64,000 nt of DNA. Source: SYIM01 sp039800325. GTDB taxonomy: Bacteria > Pseudomonadota > Gammaproteobacteria > Burkholderiales > Burkholderiaceae_E. The notes beneath the pieces are model-generated. The model had not been told where the DNA came from, made no database searches, and saw only the letters and a list, made by a program, of their open reading frames with translations. The stretch spans positions 1 to 64,000 of the forward strand of contig JBDLQY010000022.1 in assembly GCA_039800325.1 (NCBI GenBank), in the 5' to 3' direction. Both the position numbers and the translations under genes were made by a program. Positions 26,706 through 35,101 of the stretch are shown one piece after another (position 1 is the stretch's first letter; each line of letters begins with the position of its first letter).

Positions 26706-27860
26706 ATGTTCGGATTCCTTCGTCGAAAAAAGCCCGTCGAGACCGAGGCCAAGGCCGCGGCGAGTCCGGCCGCCCAAACTCTGTCCCAGACGCCGGCGCA
26801 TGCCGATATTGAACCGGCCTCGACCACAGCCGGGTCGTCGTCTGCCTCTGCACAACCGGTCACGGCCGCGCCCTCATTGGCCTCGCCGCTGCCGACCGCA
26901 GCCCCGACTTCGGCTGAGATCAGCCCAGCCCCGACACCTGCCCCGCCTGCCGACAGACGGTCGTGGTTTTCGCGCCTGCGCGATGGGTTATCCAAAACCC
27001 GTGGGGCGCTCACGGGCCTGTTTACGGGCGTACGCATCGATGAGGCCTTGTTTGAAGAGTTGGAAACCGCGCTGCTGGTGAGTGACGCCGGAGTTCCCAC
27101 CACCCAGTGGATTCTCGAGCAATTGCGCGAACACGTACGTACCCGAAAACTCGAAGAGGCCAGTCAGGTCAAGGCGGCGCTGCGCGAACTCATAACCGAG
27201 TTGCTGCGGCCGCTCGAGCGGCCGCTGGACATCGACCAGGCCGAGCCTCTGGTCATGATGATTGCCGGTGTCAACGGTGCCGGAAAAACCACCTCAATCG
27301 GCAAACTCACCCGCCATCTGCAACGTGAGGGTAAATCGGTACTGCTGGCCGCTGGCGACACCTTTCGCGCCGCCGCCCGCGAGCAACTGGCGCAATGGGG
27401 CGAGCGCAACGGGGTTGCCGTGATTGCGCAACAGGGGGGAGATCCCGCGGCGGTGGCCTTCGATGCAGTCAGCGCTGGTCGCGCCCGAGGCACTGGCGTA
27501 GTCCTCATCGATACCGCCGGGCGTCTGCCGACGCAACAGCACCTGATGGAAGAACTGCGCAAGGTCCGTCGCGTTCTCGGCAAGGCCATGGAGGGCGCAC
27601 CGCACGAGACGCTGCTGGTACTCGACGGCAATACCGGACAGAACATGCTGGCGCAGGTGGGTGCCTTTGACGAGACCTGCCCGCTCACGGGCCTGATCGT
27701 CACCAAGCTCGACGGCACAGCCAAGGGAGGCGCGCTGGTTGCACTGGCCCATACCCGCCGCGACCGACCCATTCCGGTCTATTTCATCGGCGTGGGCGAA
27801 GGTGTTGATGATCTGCAGTCATTCAGCGCCCAGGAGTTCGCGGCCGCCCTGCTCGACTGA
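26706..27860 (+). CDS. ftsY: Signal recognition particle receptor FtsY
   Basis: A 384-residue SRP receptor GTPase. The first 100 residues are a Pro/Ala-rich acidic linker (membrane-targeting A region), then the NG domain: G1 GVNGAGKTTS, DTFRAAAREQL, DTAGRLPT and TKLDGTAKGG. It docks SRP-ribosome complexes at the inner membrane. ATG at 26706 begins MFGFLRRKK, the usual basic start. It diverges from the M16 operon with 49 bp between starts. Confidence 0.96.
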   Translation: MFGFLRRKKPVETEAKAAASPAAQTLSQTPAHADIEPASTTAGSSSASAQPVTAAPSLASPLPTAAPTSAEISPAPTPAPPADRRSWFSRLRDGLSKTRGALTGLFTGVRIDEALFEELETALLVSDAGVPTTQWILEQLREHVRTRKLEEASQVKAALRELITELLRPLERPLDIDQAEPLVMMIAGVNGAGKTTSIGKLTRHLQREGKSVLLAAGDTFRAAAREQLAQWGERNGVAVIAQQGGDPAAVAFDAVSAGRARGTGVVLIDTAGRLPTQQHLMEELRKVRRVLGKAMEGAPHETLLVLDGNTGQNMLAQVGAFDETCPLTGLIVTKLDGTAKGGALVALAHTRRDRPIPVYFIGVGEGVDDLQSFSAQEFAAALLD

Positions 27861-27895
27861 GACCGCAGGCCCTGCACCCGCCCGGCCGCGGTCTC
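27859..27895. terminator. Hairpin between convergent ftsY and maiA
   Basis: GAGACCGC (27859-27866) and GCGGTCTC (27888-27895) form a perfect 8-bp stem; inside it GGCC pairs with GGCC after a one-base bulge, so the full stem is about 12 bp. It overlaps the ftsY stop. No T-tract follows, so it is called a terminator mainly from its place between convergent genes. Confidence 0.5.
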
Positions 27896-27900
27896 GGTGG

Positions 27901-28539
27901 CTAAACCGCGTCGGGTTGCGCCGAGGGCTGAGCTTTCTGGAAAGCCTCTAAGGCCATACAGGCTTCAAACACCTGCATGACAGCCGGATACGGACTGAGG
28001 TCCGTCTCAAACCGTTTGGCGTTGAAAATCTGCGGCACCAGGCAGACATCCGCCAGACTAACGGTATCGCCGAGGCTGAAACGGTGGCCGGGCTGAGCAG
28101 CCAGTTCCCGCTCATACGCAGCCAATCCTTCCTGCACCCAGTGCCGGTACCAGGTGTTGACCGCCGATTCAGGTTGCGCGAGCGGTCCGCGCAGGTATTT
28201 AAGGACCCGCAGATTGTTCAGCGGATGCATTTCAGCGGCTACGAGCAATGAAAGTGAGCGCACCCTTGCGCGCTGAAGCCCATCGGAGGGCAATAGTCTT
28301 GGCCCAGGCTGGGTTTCGTCCAGGTATTCGATGATGGCCAGTGACTGGCTGATCACGCGCTGGTCATCAACCAGCGCTGGCACCAGCGCCTGCGGGTTCA
28401 GCGCCTGATAGTCGGCCGACCGGTGCTCATCCTTGACCAGCGAAACAAAGACCGGCTCATAGGCTAGCCCCTTGTAGTTCAGGGCGATGCGTACCCGAAA
28501 GGCGGCTGAACTGCGGAAATACGTATAAAGCTTAAGCAT
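27901..28539 (-). CDS. maiA: Maleylacetoacetate isomerase (zeta-class glutathione transferase)
   Basis: A 212-residue zeta-class glutathione S-transferase. The signature SSAAFRVRIALNYKG at 10-24 contains the catalytic serine pair, and the thioredoxin-fold ends with NPQALVPAL and SQSLAIIEYLDE. MaiA isomerises maleylacetoacetate (or maleylpyruvate) to the fumaryl form in tyrosine or gentisate breakdown. No other gene of those pathways is in the window, so the substrate is assigned by family only. Confidence 0.88.
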   Translation of the reverse strand: MLKLYTYFRSSAAFRVRIALNYKGLAYEPVFVSLVKDEHRSADYQALNPQALVPALVDDQRVISQSLAIIEYLDETQPGPRLLPSDGLQRARVRSLSLLVAAEMHPLNNLRVLKYLRGPLAQPESAVNTWYRHWVQEGLAAYERELAAQPGHRFSLGDTVSLADVCLVPQIFNAKRFETDLSPYPAVMQVFEACMALEAFQKAQPSAQPDAV

Positions 28540-28617
28540 GACGTCCTCGCGTCTTCCGTAACTGTGTGACAGTTTACCCAGCGGCTCTGGGGTTTAACGC
28601 GATTTTCTGGCCAGGGT

Positions 28618-28644
28618 CTAGCACTCACCGGCTGAGAGTGCTAA
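28618..28644 (+). promoter_or_regulatory. CIRCE operator (HrcA-binding) upstream of rpoH
   Basis: CTAGCACTC (28618-28626), a 9-base spacer, and GAGTGCTAA (28636-28644) match the CIRCE consensus TTAGCACTC-N9-GAGTGCTAA in 17 of 18 arm positions (first base C instead of T). It ends 40 bases before the rpoH ATG. The right arm runs into TAATAT, which could serve as a -10 box. HrcA repression of rpoH is inferred from this site. Confidence 0.88.
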
Positions 28645-28684
28645 TATTTTCAACATTAATGACTGCTTAGTCAGGAAATAAAAC

Positions 28685-29572
28685 ATGTCTGCCTCTACCG
28701 CTCTCGTTCCCGGCATGGCCGGTGCGGCGGTCGCGTTGCCGCCGGTTGGAAATATTGACGCCTACATCTCGGCGGTCAACCGCCTGCCTCTGCTCACAGC
28801 AGAGCGGGAAAGTGATCTGGCTCGGCGGTTCCGTGACAATGCCGATCTGGACGCTGCCCGCGAGCTGGTCATGTCGCATCTGCGGCTGGTTGTATCCGTC
28901 GCGCGTCAGTACCTCGGCTACGGCCTGCCGCACGCCGACCTCATCCAGGAAGGCAATATTGGTCTGATGAAAGCGGTCAAGCGGTTCGACCCTGAGCGTG
29001 GTGTGCGTCTGGTGTCTTTTGCGCTGCACTGGATTCGCGCCGAGATTCATGAGTACATCCTCAAGAACTGGCGACTGGTCAAAGTGGCCACCACGAAGGC
29101 GCAACGCAAACTGTTTTTCAACCTGCGCTCGCACAAGAACGGCAGCGCGGCACTGACCCCGGGCGAGATCGACAGCATCGCGCGCGAGCTCAACGTGCGC
29201 GACAAAGATGTGGTCGAAATGGAGACCCGCCTGTCGGGTCAAGATCTGGCGCTTGAAGCGCAGTCTGACGACTCGGACGAGAGTTATGCGCCCATAGCCT
29301 GGTTGGCTGCGCCCGATGCTGAGCCACTGCAAAAGCTGCAGGCGCGCGAATACGATCACCTGCAAAGCGAAGGTATCCGTCAGGCGCTCGACAGCCTTGA
29401 TGAACGCAGCCGCTGCATCATCGAGTCGCGCTGGCTGCGCGATGAGCAGGAAGGCGGGGCCCGCACCTTGCACGAACTGGCCGATGAGTACGGAGTGTCC
29501 GCGGAGCGTATCCGCCAGATTGAGGCCAAGGCTTTGCAGAAAATGCGTCACGCACTGGCCGCCTACGCCTGA
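28685..29572 (+). CDS. rpoH: RNA polymerase heat-shock sigma factor (sigma-32)
   Basis: A 295-residue sigma-70-family factor. Region 2 is seen as LRLVVSVARQYLGYGLPHADLIQEGNIGLMKAVKRFDPERG with core-binding and -10 recognition parts; the RpoH box QRKLFFNLR follows near 140; region 4 ends with the helix-turn-helix TLHELADEYGVSAERIRQIEAKAL. It directs transcription of chaperone and protease genes, among them probably hslVU in this window. AGGA precedes the ATG by 8 bases. A CIRCE site upstream suggests control by HrcA. Confidence 0.96.
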   Translation: MSASTALVPGMAGAAVALPPVGNIDAYISAVNRLPLLTAERESDLARRFRDNADLDAARELVMSHLRLVVSVARQYLGYGLPHADLIQEGNIGLMKAVKRFDPERGVRLVSFALHWIRAEIHEYILKNWRLVKVATTKAQRKLFFNLRSHKNGSAALTPGEIDSIARELNVRDKDVVEMETRLSGQDLALEAQSDDSDESYAPIAWLAAPDAEPLQKLQAREYDHLQSEGIRQALDSLDERSRCIIESRWLRDEQEGGARTLHELADEYGVSAERIRQIEAKALQKMRHALAAYA

Positions 29573-29600
29573 CGCTGCACTCGTCCCGCCCGCGGCACCG

Positions 29601-29629
29601 GGCCCCATATCCCTGTAGGATGCGGGGCC
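29601..29629 (+). promoter_or_regulatory. Hairpin between rpoH and the EamA exporter gene
   Basis: GGCCCCATATCC (29601-29612) pairs with GGATGCGGGGCC (29618-29629) over 12 positions with two central mismatches and a 5-base loop. It ends directly at the GTG start (29630) of the exporter gene. It may end rpoH transcripts or hide the exporter's ribosome-binding region; there is no T-tract. Confidence 0.5.
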
Positions 29630-30550
29630 GTGACGCCTGATAACCTATCTTCCTCACGTTCAGCAGCTGCCCCTATCGCCAGCCTGCTGCTCAATACGGC
29701 CGTGTGGGGTACCAGCTGGTGGGCCTTCCGTCAGCTTGATGCGCAAGGCCTGCATAGTCTGTGGGCAACCACCCTGGTTTACGTCATCAGTACCCTGGTA
29801 TTGCTGGCGGGGCGCCCCTCCAGCCTGCGTGCCCTGGCGGCGTATCCTGCCCTCATCTGGCTGGGTCTGGCCGCTGGCCTGACCAACGCCAGCTTCAACT
29901 GGGGGGTCTTGCTGGGCGAGGTCGTTCGAGTCGTCCTGTTGTTCTATCTGATGCCGGTATGGGCGATGCTGTTTGCGCGCTGGCTGCTGGGCGAGGCGAT
30001 CACGCCCCCCAAGCTCGCACGCGCATCGCTGGCTCTCGGGGGAGCGGCCCTGGTGTTATGGCGTCCTGGCATGGGTCTGCCCATCCCAACGGGTGCTGGT
30101 GATTGGCTGGGTCTAGCAGGAGGCGTGGCCTTTGCCATGGTCAATGTGCTGCTGCGACGGCATGCCGATACACCGGCACAAACTCGCGCTCTTGCCATGT
30201 CTCTGGGCGCGCTGGTGGTGCCTGGGCTGCTTGCCTCAAGCCTTACCCTGCTTGATCGCATCCCGGGAGTGCCAGCGCTTGCGCCCGTCTGGATGCTCGG
30301 CGTGACCGCACTTGCGCTGGCGCTGCTGGTCGCCAATCTTGCCCTGCAGTACGGGGCGGCGCGACTGCCTTCAAGCGTGACCACGATTGTGATGCTTAGC
30401 GAAGTGGTCTTCGCAGCCGTATCGGCGGTTCTTATCGGTGGCGAAACGCTCAGCGCGCGCACGCTGACCGGAGGCGCTTTGATTCTCGGCGCCAGCGCTC
30501 TGGCAGCCCTGAGTGCGACCCGCACGGCCAAACCGCCCGTCGGCGCATAG
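29630..30550 (+). CDS. EamA/DMT-superfamily transporter
   Basis: A 306-residue membrane protein with about ten helices and two EamA repeats (first about 15-150, second about 165-300). Features include NWGVLLGEVVRVVLLFYLMPVWAMLFARWLLGE in repeat 1 and the matching VVFAAVSAVLIGGETLSARTLTGGALILGA in repeat 2. Members export amino acids, metabolites or drugs; the substrate is not predictable. The start is taken as GTG at 29630, directly behind a hairpin; no clear ribosome-binding site is seen. Confidence 0.85.
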   Translation: MTPDNLSSSRSAAAPIASLLLNTAVWGTSWWAFRQLDAQGLHSLWATTLVYVISTLVLLAGRPSSLRALAAYPALIWLGLAAGLTNASFNWGVLLGEVVRVVLLFYLMPVWAMLFARWLLGEAITPPKLARASLALGGAALVLWRPGMGLPIPTGAGDWLGLAGGVAFAMVNVLLRRHADTPAQTRALAMSLGALVVPGLLASSLTLLDRIPGVPALAPVWMLGVTALALALLVANLALQYGAARLPSSVTTIVMLSEVVFAAVSAVLIGGETLSARTLTGGALILGASALAALSATRTAKPPVGA

Positions 30551-30664
30551 CACCAGACGCGTCAGCGCTCAGCGCCTGCCCCGTCGTTCCAACCTGTAGA
30601 TACCACCGGTCGCGCTGTCCTTGAGATCCAGGCCGTCGTACAGACCTTTAGCGCCCGCCTCGTT

Positions 30665-31279
30665 CTAGCGGCTAGACTCGGACAGCAATCGACGCATATC
30701 AGCTTCTATAGGGGCCGCCCCGGCGCCGTGCTTGATGAATAGTCGCACGCGACCCTGCCGGTCAAACACATAACTGCCCGCCGTGTGATCGATGGTGTAG
30801 CTGCCCGGCGTCTTACCGGGCACCTTCTGGTAGAAAACGCGAAAGTTTTTGGCGACGCGAGCCGTGGCCTCAGCGTCGCCGCGCAGCCCCAGAAATCGCG
30901 TGTCAAAGGCTGGCACATATTGGGCGAGAAGCTCAGCAGTATCGCGCTCGGGGTCTACCGTAATGAAAATGACCTGGATATCGGCGGCCGCCTGCGGGCC
31001 GAGTGCACGCATAACCTCGCCCATCTCAGCCATGGTGCTCGGACAGACATCGGGGCAGTACGTAAAACCAAAAAACACCACGACCAGACGACCGCGAAAA
31101 TCCGCCAAGCGACGCACTACGCCATGGTGGTCAGTCAGCTCGAAGTCTTTTGCAAAGTCGGCCCCTGTGATGTCGGTATTCCGAAAAAAAGGGCGATCAG
31201 AACAGGCCGCCAGCAGCGGCAAGGCACCCAGCGCGACGCCGGTGCGAATCAACGCACGCCGCTTGAGCGTAACGGACAT
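30665..31279 (-). CDS. SCO1/SenC/PrrC-family copper chaperone lipoprotein
   Basis: A 204-residue thioredoxin-fold protein for copper delivery to the CuA site of cytochrome oxidase. It has a lipobox with C26 (LLAAC), the copper motif C75-x3-C79 (TYCPDVCP) and the distal H165 (DHTAG). It is the last gene of the assembly operon; its ATG shares one base with the ctaB stop (TGATG). Confidence 0.93.
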   Translation of the reverse strand: MSVTLKRRALIRTGVALGALPLLAACSDRPFFRNTDITGADFAKDFELTDHHGVVRRLADFRGRLVVVFFGFTYCPDVCPSTMAEMGEVMRALGPQAAADIQVIFITVDPERDTAELLAQYVPAFDTRFLGLRGDAEATARVAKNFRVFYQKVPGKTPGSYTIDHTAGSYVFDRQGRVRLFIKHGAGAAPIEADMRRLLSESSR

Positions 31280-32175
31280 CAGCGCAGGTAGTGATCAACC
31301 AGCAGCGCACCGAAGAGCGCCGACAGGTAGAAGATGGAGTAGCTGAAGGTGCGCTTGGCCAGGGCATCAGAGTAGTGGCGCCACAGACGCCAGGCATAGC
31401 CCAGAAACACCAGGCCCAGCCCGATGGCGCAGGCAAGGTAGAACAGGCCACTCATGCGGATCAGCGTGGGCATCAGAGACACCGCAACCAGCAAAACGGT
31501 GTATAGCAGCACGTTCAGACGCGTGAATTCAGGCCCATGGGTTACCGGCAACATGGGCAGTCCCGAGCGCCGGTAGTCTTCGATGCGATAAAGCGCCAGT
31601 GCCCAGAAATGTGGCGGCGTCCAGACGAAGATGATGAGAAACAGAACCAGCGCACCAGCGGTGACTTCATTGGCCACCGCTGTCCATCCAAGCACCGGAG
31701 GCATAGCCCCCGAGGCGCCACCGATGACGATATTCTGGGGCGTGGCCGGCTTAAGCAGCACGGTATAAACCACGGCATAACCAATGAAGGTCGCCATGGT
31801 TAGCCACATGGTCAGGGCATTGACAAACCAGTACAACTGAAGCGCACCCAGGCCTCCGATGATGCCTGCAAATACCAGAGTACCGGCCGGACTGACCTCG
31901 CCTCTTGCGAGAGGCCGCGCACGGGTACGGGCCATGCGGGCATCGATGCTGCGCTCAACCAGGCAGTTGAAGGCAAACCCAGCGCCCGCCAACAGCGAGA
32001 TGCCTGACAGACCATGCAGCAGCAATGACCAGGGCAGATTTGACTTACCCGCAGCCAACAGCATACCGATGAGCGCACAAAAGGCAGCCATCAGCACGAT
32101 GCGCGGCTTGGTCAGCGCAAAATACTGGCCTGCGATGTAACGCCAGGAATCGGGGGAGGTTCCGGATATTTGCAT
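31279..32175 (-). CDS. ctaB: Protohaem IX farnesyltransferase (haem O synthase)
   Basis: A 298-residue UbiA-family prenyltransferase. The aspartate-rich loop is NCLVERSIDARMARTRARPLARGEV; the second loop lies near WTPPHFWALALYRIEDYRRSGLPMLPV. It has about nine helices. It adds the farnesyl chain to haem B, giving haem O, the substrate for CtaA encoded 6 bases upstream. Confidence 0.95.
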   Translation of the reverse strand: MQISGTSPDSWRYIAGQYFALTKPRIVLMAAFCALIGMLLAAGKSNLPWSLLLHGLSGISLLAGAGFAFNCLVERSIDARMARTRARPLARGEVSPAGTLVFAGIIGGLGALQLYWFVNALTMWLTMATFIGYAVVYTVLLKPATPQNIVIGGASGAMPPVLGWTAVANEVTAGALVLFLIIFVWTPPHFWALALYRIEDYRRSGLPMLPVTHGPEFTRLNVLLYTVLLVAVSLMPTLIRMSGLFYLACAIGLGLVFLGYAWRLWRHYSDALAKRTFSYSIFYLSALFGALLVDHYLR

Positions 32176-32181
32176 GATCGG

Positions 32182-33231
32182 CTAAATGCTCAGCCTGGCT
32201 CGAACGGCGCGAAAGTTTAACACCACGAGCAGACACAGCAGGAGCGCAGCGCCACCGTTGTGCGCCACGGCCACAGGCAGTGGCAGGCTCAGCCAGATAT
32301 TGGCCAGACCCAGGCTGACCTGCAGCACGAGCGCCAGCACAAGCAGATACCCAAGACCACGAACACCGTCTGTCAGCAGCGTCCGCCAGGCAAGCCAGCC
32401 CAGAACAGCGGTCGCTACCAAAGCACCCATGCGGTGCATCATATGAATCGCCACCAGCGCCTGCACCGGCAGAAATTCACCGTCGTCCGTGCGACCCAAC
32501 TCGCGAAAGACATGAAACGCATCGGCAAAGTTCATGTCTGGCCACCAACGTCCATTGCAGGCTGGCAGATCGATACAGGCCAATGCAGCGTAGTTTGTGC
32601 TGGTCCAGCCGCCCAAAAGAATCTGCAGACTCAGAACCACCAGACCGATCAGGGCCGGGCCCCTTAAAGCCGCCAGAGGCTCGGGATCAACGGGCATATG
32701 CAGACGATGCTGACGCTGCCATAGCCAGACCAGCAGGGCCAGTGTGAGCATGCCCCCCGCCAGGTGCAGTGTAACGATGGCCGGCTTGAGCAGCAGCGTC
32801 ACCGTCCACATGCCCAACAAACCCTGAAAGATCACCACCCCCACCAGTACGGTTGGCAGTGTCGGCGACTGGCGAAGACGCGCGCGCAGCGTCCAGGCTG
32901 TCGCGGCGATCACAAGAATGAGAAGACCCAGGCCGCTGGCGATATAACGATGAATCATTTCGCGCCAGGCTTTACCCATGGAAACTGGCCCATGGTCACC
33001 ACCCTGCGCCCTGACCGCATCAGCTATTTCAGCACTGGCCTGTTTGGGTGTGAGCTTGCCGTAACAGCCAGGCCAGTCCGGACAACCCAGCCCGGCATCG
33101 GTAAGCCTAACCCATGCGCCCAGCATGATGAGCGCGAAGGTGATTAGTACGGTTGCTGCAATCAGTCGACGGTACGCAAGCAGAGGACCATCCTGAGCGA
33201 AAACACCGCGATCTGAGAATTGACTGGCCAT
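32182..33231 (-). CDS. ctaA: Haem A synthase (COX15/CtaA family)
   Basis: A 349-residue, eight-helix membrane protein of the COX15 type. Conserved parts include VRLTDAGLGCPDWPGCYG near 45-62, the EMIHRYIASGLG haem-ligand segment, VTLHLAGGM and the C-terminal IHMMHRMGA and AHNGGAALLL. It oxidises haem O to haem A for the aa3 oxidase. It lies 3 bases after the thioredoxin-like gene and 6 bases before ctaB. Confidence 0.95.
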   Translation of the reverse strand: MASQFSDRGVFAQDGPLLAYRRLIAATVLITFALIMLGAWVRLTDAGLGCPDWPGCYGKLTPKQASAEIADAVRAQGGDHGPVSMGKAWREMIHRYIASGLGLLILVIAATAWTLRARLRQSPTLPTVLVGVVIFQGLLGMWTVTLLLKPAIVTLHLAGGMLTLALLVWLWQRQHRLHMPVDPEPLAALRGPALIGLVVLSLQILLGGWTSTNYAALACIDLPACNGRWWPDMNFADAFHVFRELGRTDDGEFLPVQALVAIHMMHRMGALVATAVLGWLAWRTLLTDGVRGLGYLLVLALVLQVSLGLANIWLSLPLPVAVAHNGGAALLLCLLVVLNFRAVRARLSI

Positions 33232-33234
33232 GAT

Positions 33235-33858
33235 TCAACCCACACGCGAGACGCGCAGCAATTTAATGAGGTCTTTCTTCATGCGGTTCGGATCAGCATT
33301 GAGGGGAAATCTCATCATGAGATTTCCCAGGGGATCAACGAGCCAGATGTGATCGCCAGGCTGCGCACCCGTCACCGCGGGAAACTGCTCGCGAAGAATC
33401 GTTAAGTCGACCCTAGCCAGTCGTAAACCTTCATGCTGGGCAAGCAGGGTCGCATCGGGCTGGCCTGATTCAGTCAATAGCCATAAACGTTCGACGCGGT
33501 CGCGTTCGCGCCCGGTGGTGAGTCGCACCTGCCTAATGTTGTAAAGACGGGTCTGACACACCGAGTCGCAGTCGGCGGGTCCCGCCACGACCATTAGCCA
33601 CTTGCCTCGAAAACTGGCCAGTGTCGTGGCTGTTTCATTCAAAGGCACCACAGGAAGCTGCGCGACGGATCGTTGCGGCTCGATCAGGTCGCCGTAGTTG
33701 ACGCGCCCTTCAGGGCGAATGACGTAGTAGGTGAAGTATGAAGCGATGACCGGCGCGGCACATACCAGCAGCACGGCCAGCAGTTTCAGTCGCGAGCGCC
33801 GGCGCGTGCGTTCATCGCCCGCATTGGGTAAAGAAGAGGGCAGGGTCGATGGCGTCAA
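33235..33858 (-). CDS. Membrane-anchored SCO/thioredoxin-like protein of the oxidase assembly operon
   Basis: A protein of about 207 residues with one N-terminal helix (about 24-46, LKLLAVLLVCAAPVIASYFTYYV) and a periplasmic domain that looks like a diverged SCO fold: FRGKWLMVVAGPADC with C97-x3-C101 (CDSVC), and WLVDPLGNLMMRF near the end. This suggests copper or redox handling for oxidase assembly. The likely start is TTG at 33858, which overlaps the SURF1 stop (TTGA), so translation is probably coupled; a longer frame back to 33978 lies inside SURF1. Homologues at this place in Burkholderiales are usually left as hypothetical. Confidence 0.78.
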   Translation of the reverse strand: MTPSTLPSSLPNAGDERTRRRSRLKLLAVLLVCAAPVIASYFTYYVIRPEGRVNYGDLIEPQRSVAQLPVVPLNETATTLASFRGKWLMVVAGPADCDSVCQTRLYNIRQVRLTTGRERDRVERLWLLTESGQPDATLLAQHEGLRLARVDLTILREQFPAVTGAQPGDHIWLVDPLGNLMMRFPLNADPNRMKKDLIKLLRVSRVG

Positions 33859-34598
33859 GGGCGTCTCGATACAAAAATAAGGTTCCAAATCCAAAGCACC
33901 AGAGCCAAGGCTGCCAGACCGTACCACTGGGCAGCATAGCCTCGGTGTTTGTCCACTCCAGTACCGGGCTCGCGCCACTCCCGAATGAGCCGATCATCAA
34001 ATGGTCCTGACGCACCCTGGTCGGATTCTGTTTGTCGAATCACAAAATCCGCCAGGCTTAGCCCAGTCCAGCGACGCACGCGTTCAAGACTTGCGTTTTG
34101 CCAGACTCGGTCTTCCGCGGCCGGCTCTGGAGAAGTCTTCAGCTCAAGTGTCTGAGGCAGGTCGGGCATGACACGCCCGCTCAATTGAACAGTGCCCTGC
34201 GCGTTAACGATCACCGGCGGGATATTTCTTCGAGCTGGATCGCCAGCGACCCAACCACGCAATACAAGAATGCTGGTAGACACACCCTCGATTTTAAACG
34301 GCGTGACCACATGGAAACCCGACACGCCACGATGGGTACGGTTGTCGATGAACACCGTGAATTCGGGCATCCAGCTTCCGCGTACCTGCACCCTACGGTC
34401 GGCCAGCGCAGCCAGCGTCGGCTCGCCGCCAGGAAGCTGTATGGGCTCCAGACGGTCGGCCGCCGCGAGTGTGATCTGCGCAGCCTCTTTTTCAGACGCA
34501 CGGCGCATTTGCCAATTACCCAGGGACACCGTCACTGAGATGACCACCAGGGCGGCCAGCGACGGTATGAGCGAAAACCTCCAGCGGCGTGTTCTCAC
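33855..34598 (-). CDS. SURF1-family cytochrome oxidase assembly protein
   Basis: A 247-residue protein with N- and C-terminal helices (SLIPSLAALVVISVTVSLG and WYGLAALALVLWIWNLIFV) around a periplasmic domain. SURF1 marks are LGNWQMRR, DNRTHRGVSGFHVVTP, LVLRGWV and the closing HRGYAAQWYGLA. It helps insert haem A into subunit I. It is the first gene of the SURF1-thioredoxin-ctaA-ctaB-sco operon. Confidence 0.92.
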   Translation of the reverse strand: MRTRRWRFSLIPSLAALVVISVTVSLGNWQMRRASEKEAAQITLAAADRLEPIQLPGGEPTLAALADRRVQVRGSWMPEFTVFIDNRTHRGVSGFHVVTPFKIEGVSTSILVLRGWVAGDPARRNIPPVIVNAQGTVQLSGRVMPDLPQTLELKTSPEPAAEDRVWQNASLERVRRWTGLSLADFVIRQTESDQGASGPFDDRLIREWREPGTGVDKHRGYAAQWYGLAALALVLWIWNLIFVSRRP

Positions 34599-34643
34599 CG
34601 CGGTACGCCTACAATCGTGTTCCTTTCGCAGGAGCGTGGACTC

Positions 34644-34856
34644 GTGAAAATTGTGATCGCCATCGCATTTTTTTTAATTATCGCAAGCCTCGCTTCGGCC
34701 ATGGTCTTTCTGATTCGTGACCGGGGTCGTACCCGCAACACCGTGCGGGCACTGGCCATGCGGGTGGGGCTATCCGTCGCGCTTTTCGTCTTCATACTGA
34801 TCGCCAATCAACTGGGATGGGTGCAAAGCACCGGGGTTCCAGTCATGGTTCGCTAG
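34644..34856 (+). CDS. Twin transmembrane protein (DUF2909)
   Basis: A 70-residue protein with two helices (VKIVIAIAFFLIIASLASAMVF and GLSVALFVFILIANQLGWV) joined by a basic loop RDRGRTRNTVRALAMR. This is the DUF2909 layout, found in the oxidase locus of Betaproteobacteria; the function is unknown. The GTG at 34644 has CAGGAG at 34629-34634. It is the only plus-strand gene in the oxidase block, divergent from SURF1 and convergent with coxC. Confidence 0.78.
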   Translation: MKIVIAIAFFLIIASLASAMVFLIRDRGRTRNTVRALAMRVGLSVALFVFILIANQLGWVQSTGVPVMVR

Positions 34857-35101
34857 GACCTGCATCAGGGCAAAAACGATGCCGCTTGAGTACCAGGGGC
34901 CACGCAAGACCCCTCGCTTGGGCGGCTGAAGACGGACAAAACACCCGGAGCACGCGAAGGAACCGTCCGCGCACAGAGCGCTGACTTAAGCGAGACACCG
35001 ACGTAAATCAGCGTGCAGCTTTCAGCCCGAAGCGCGGCAGGTCCTTGCGATCTGAGTAAAGAATGGGCCCGTCGCCACTGGCTTTGACCCCTGGCGCGGC
35101 C

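Noticed and set aside
26657..27103. N-terminal extension of the active M16 peptidase
   Set aside because: The extra 149 residues are low-complexity antisense of ftsY and would stand before a clear signal peptide.
28667..29608. 313-codon minus-strand open frame
   Set aside because: Antisense to rpoH; no motif or ribosome site.
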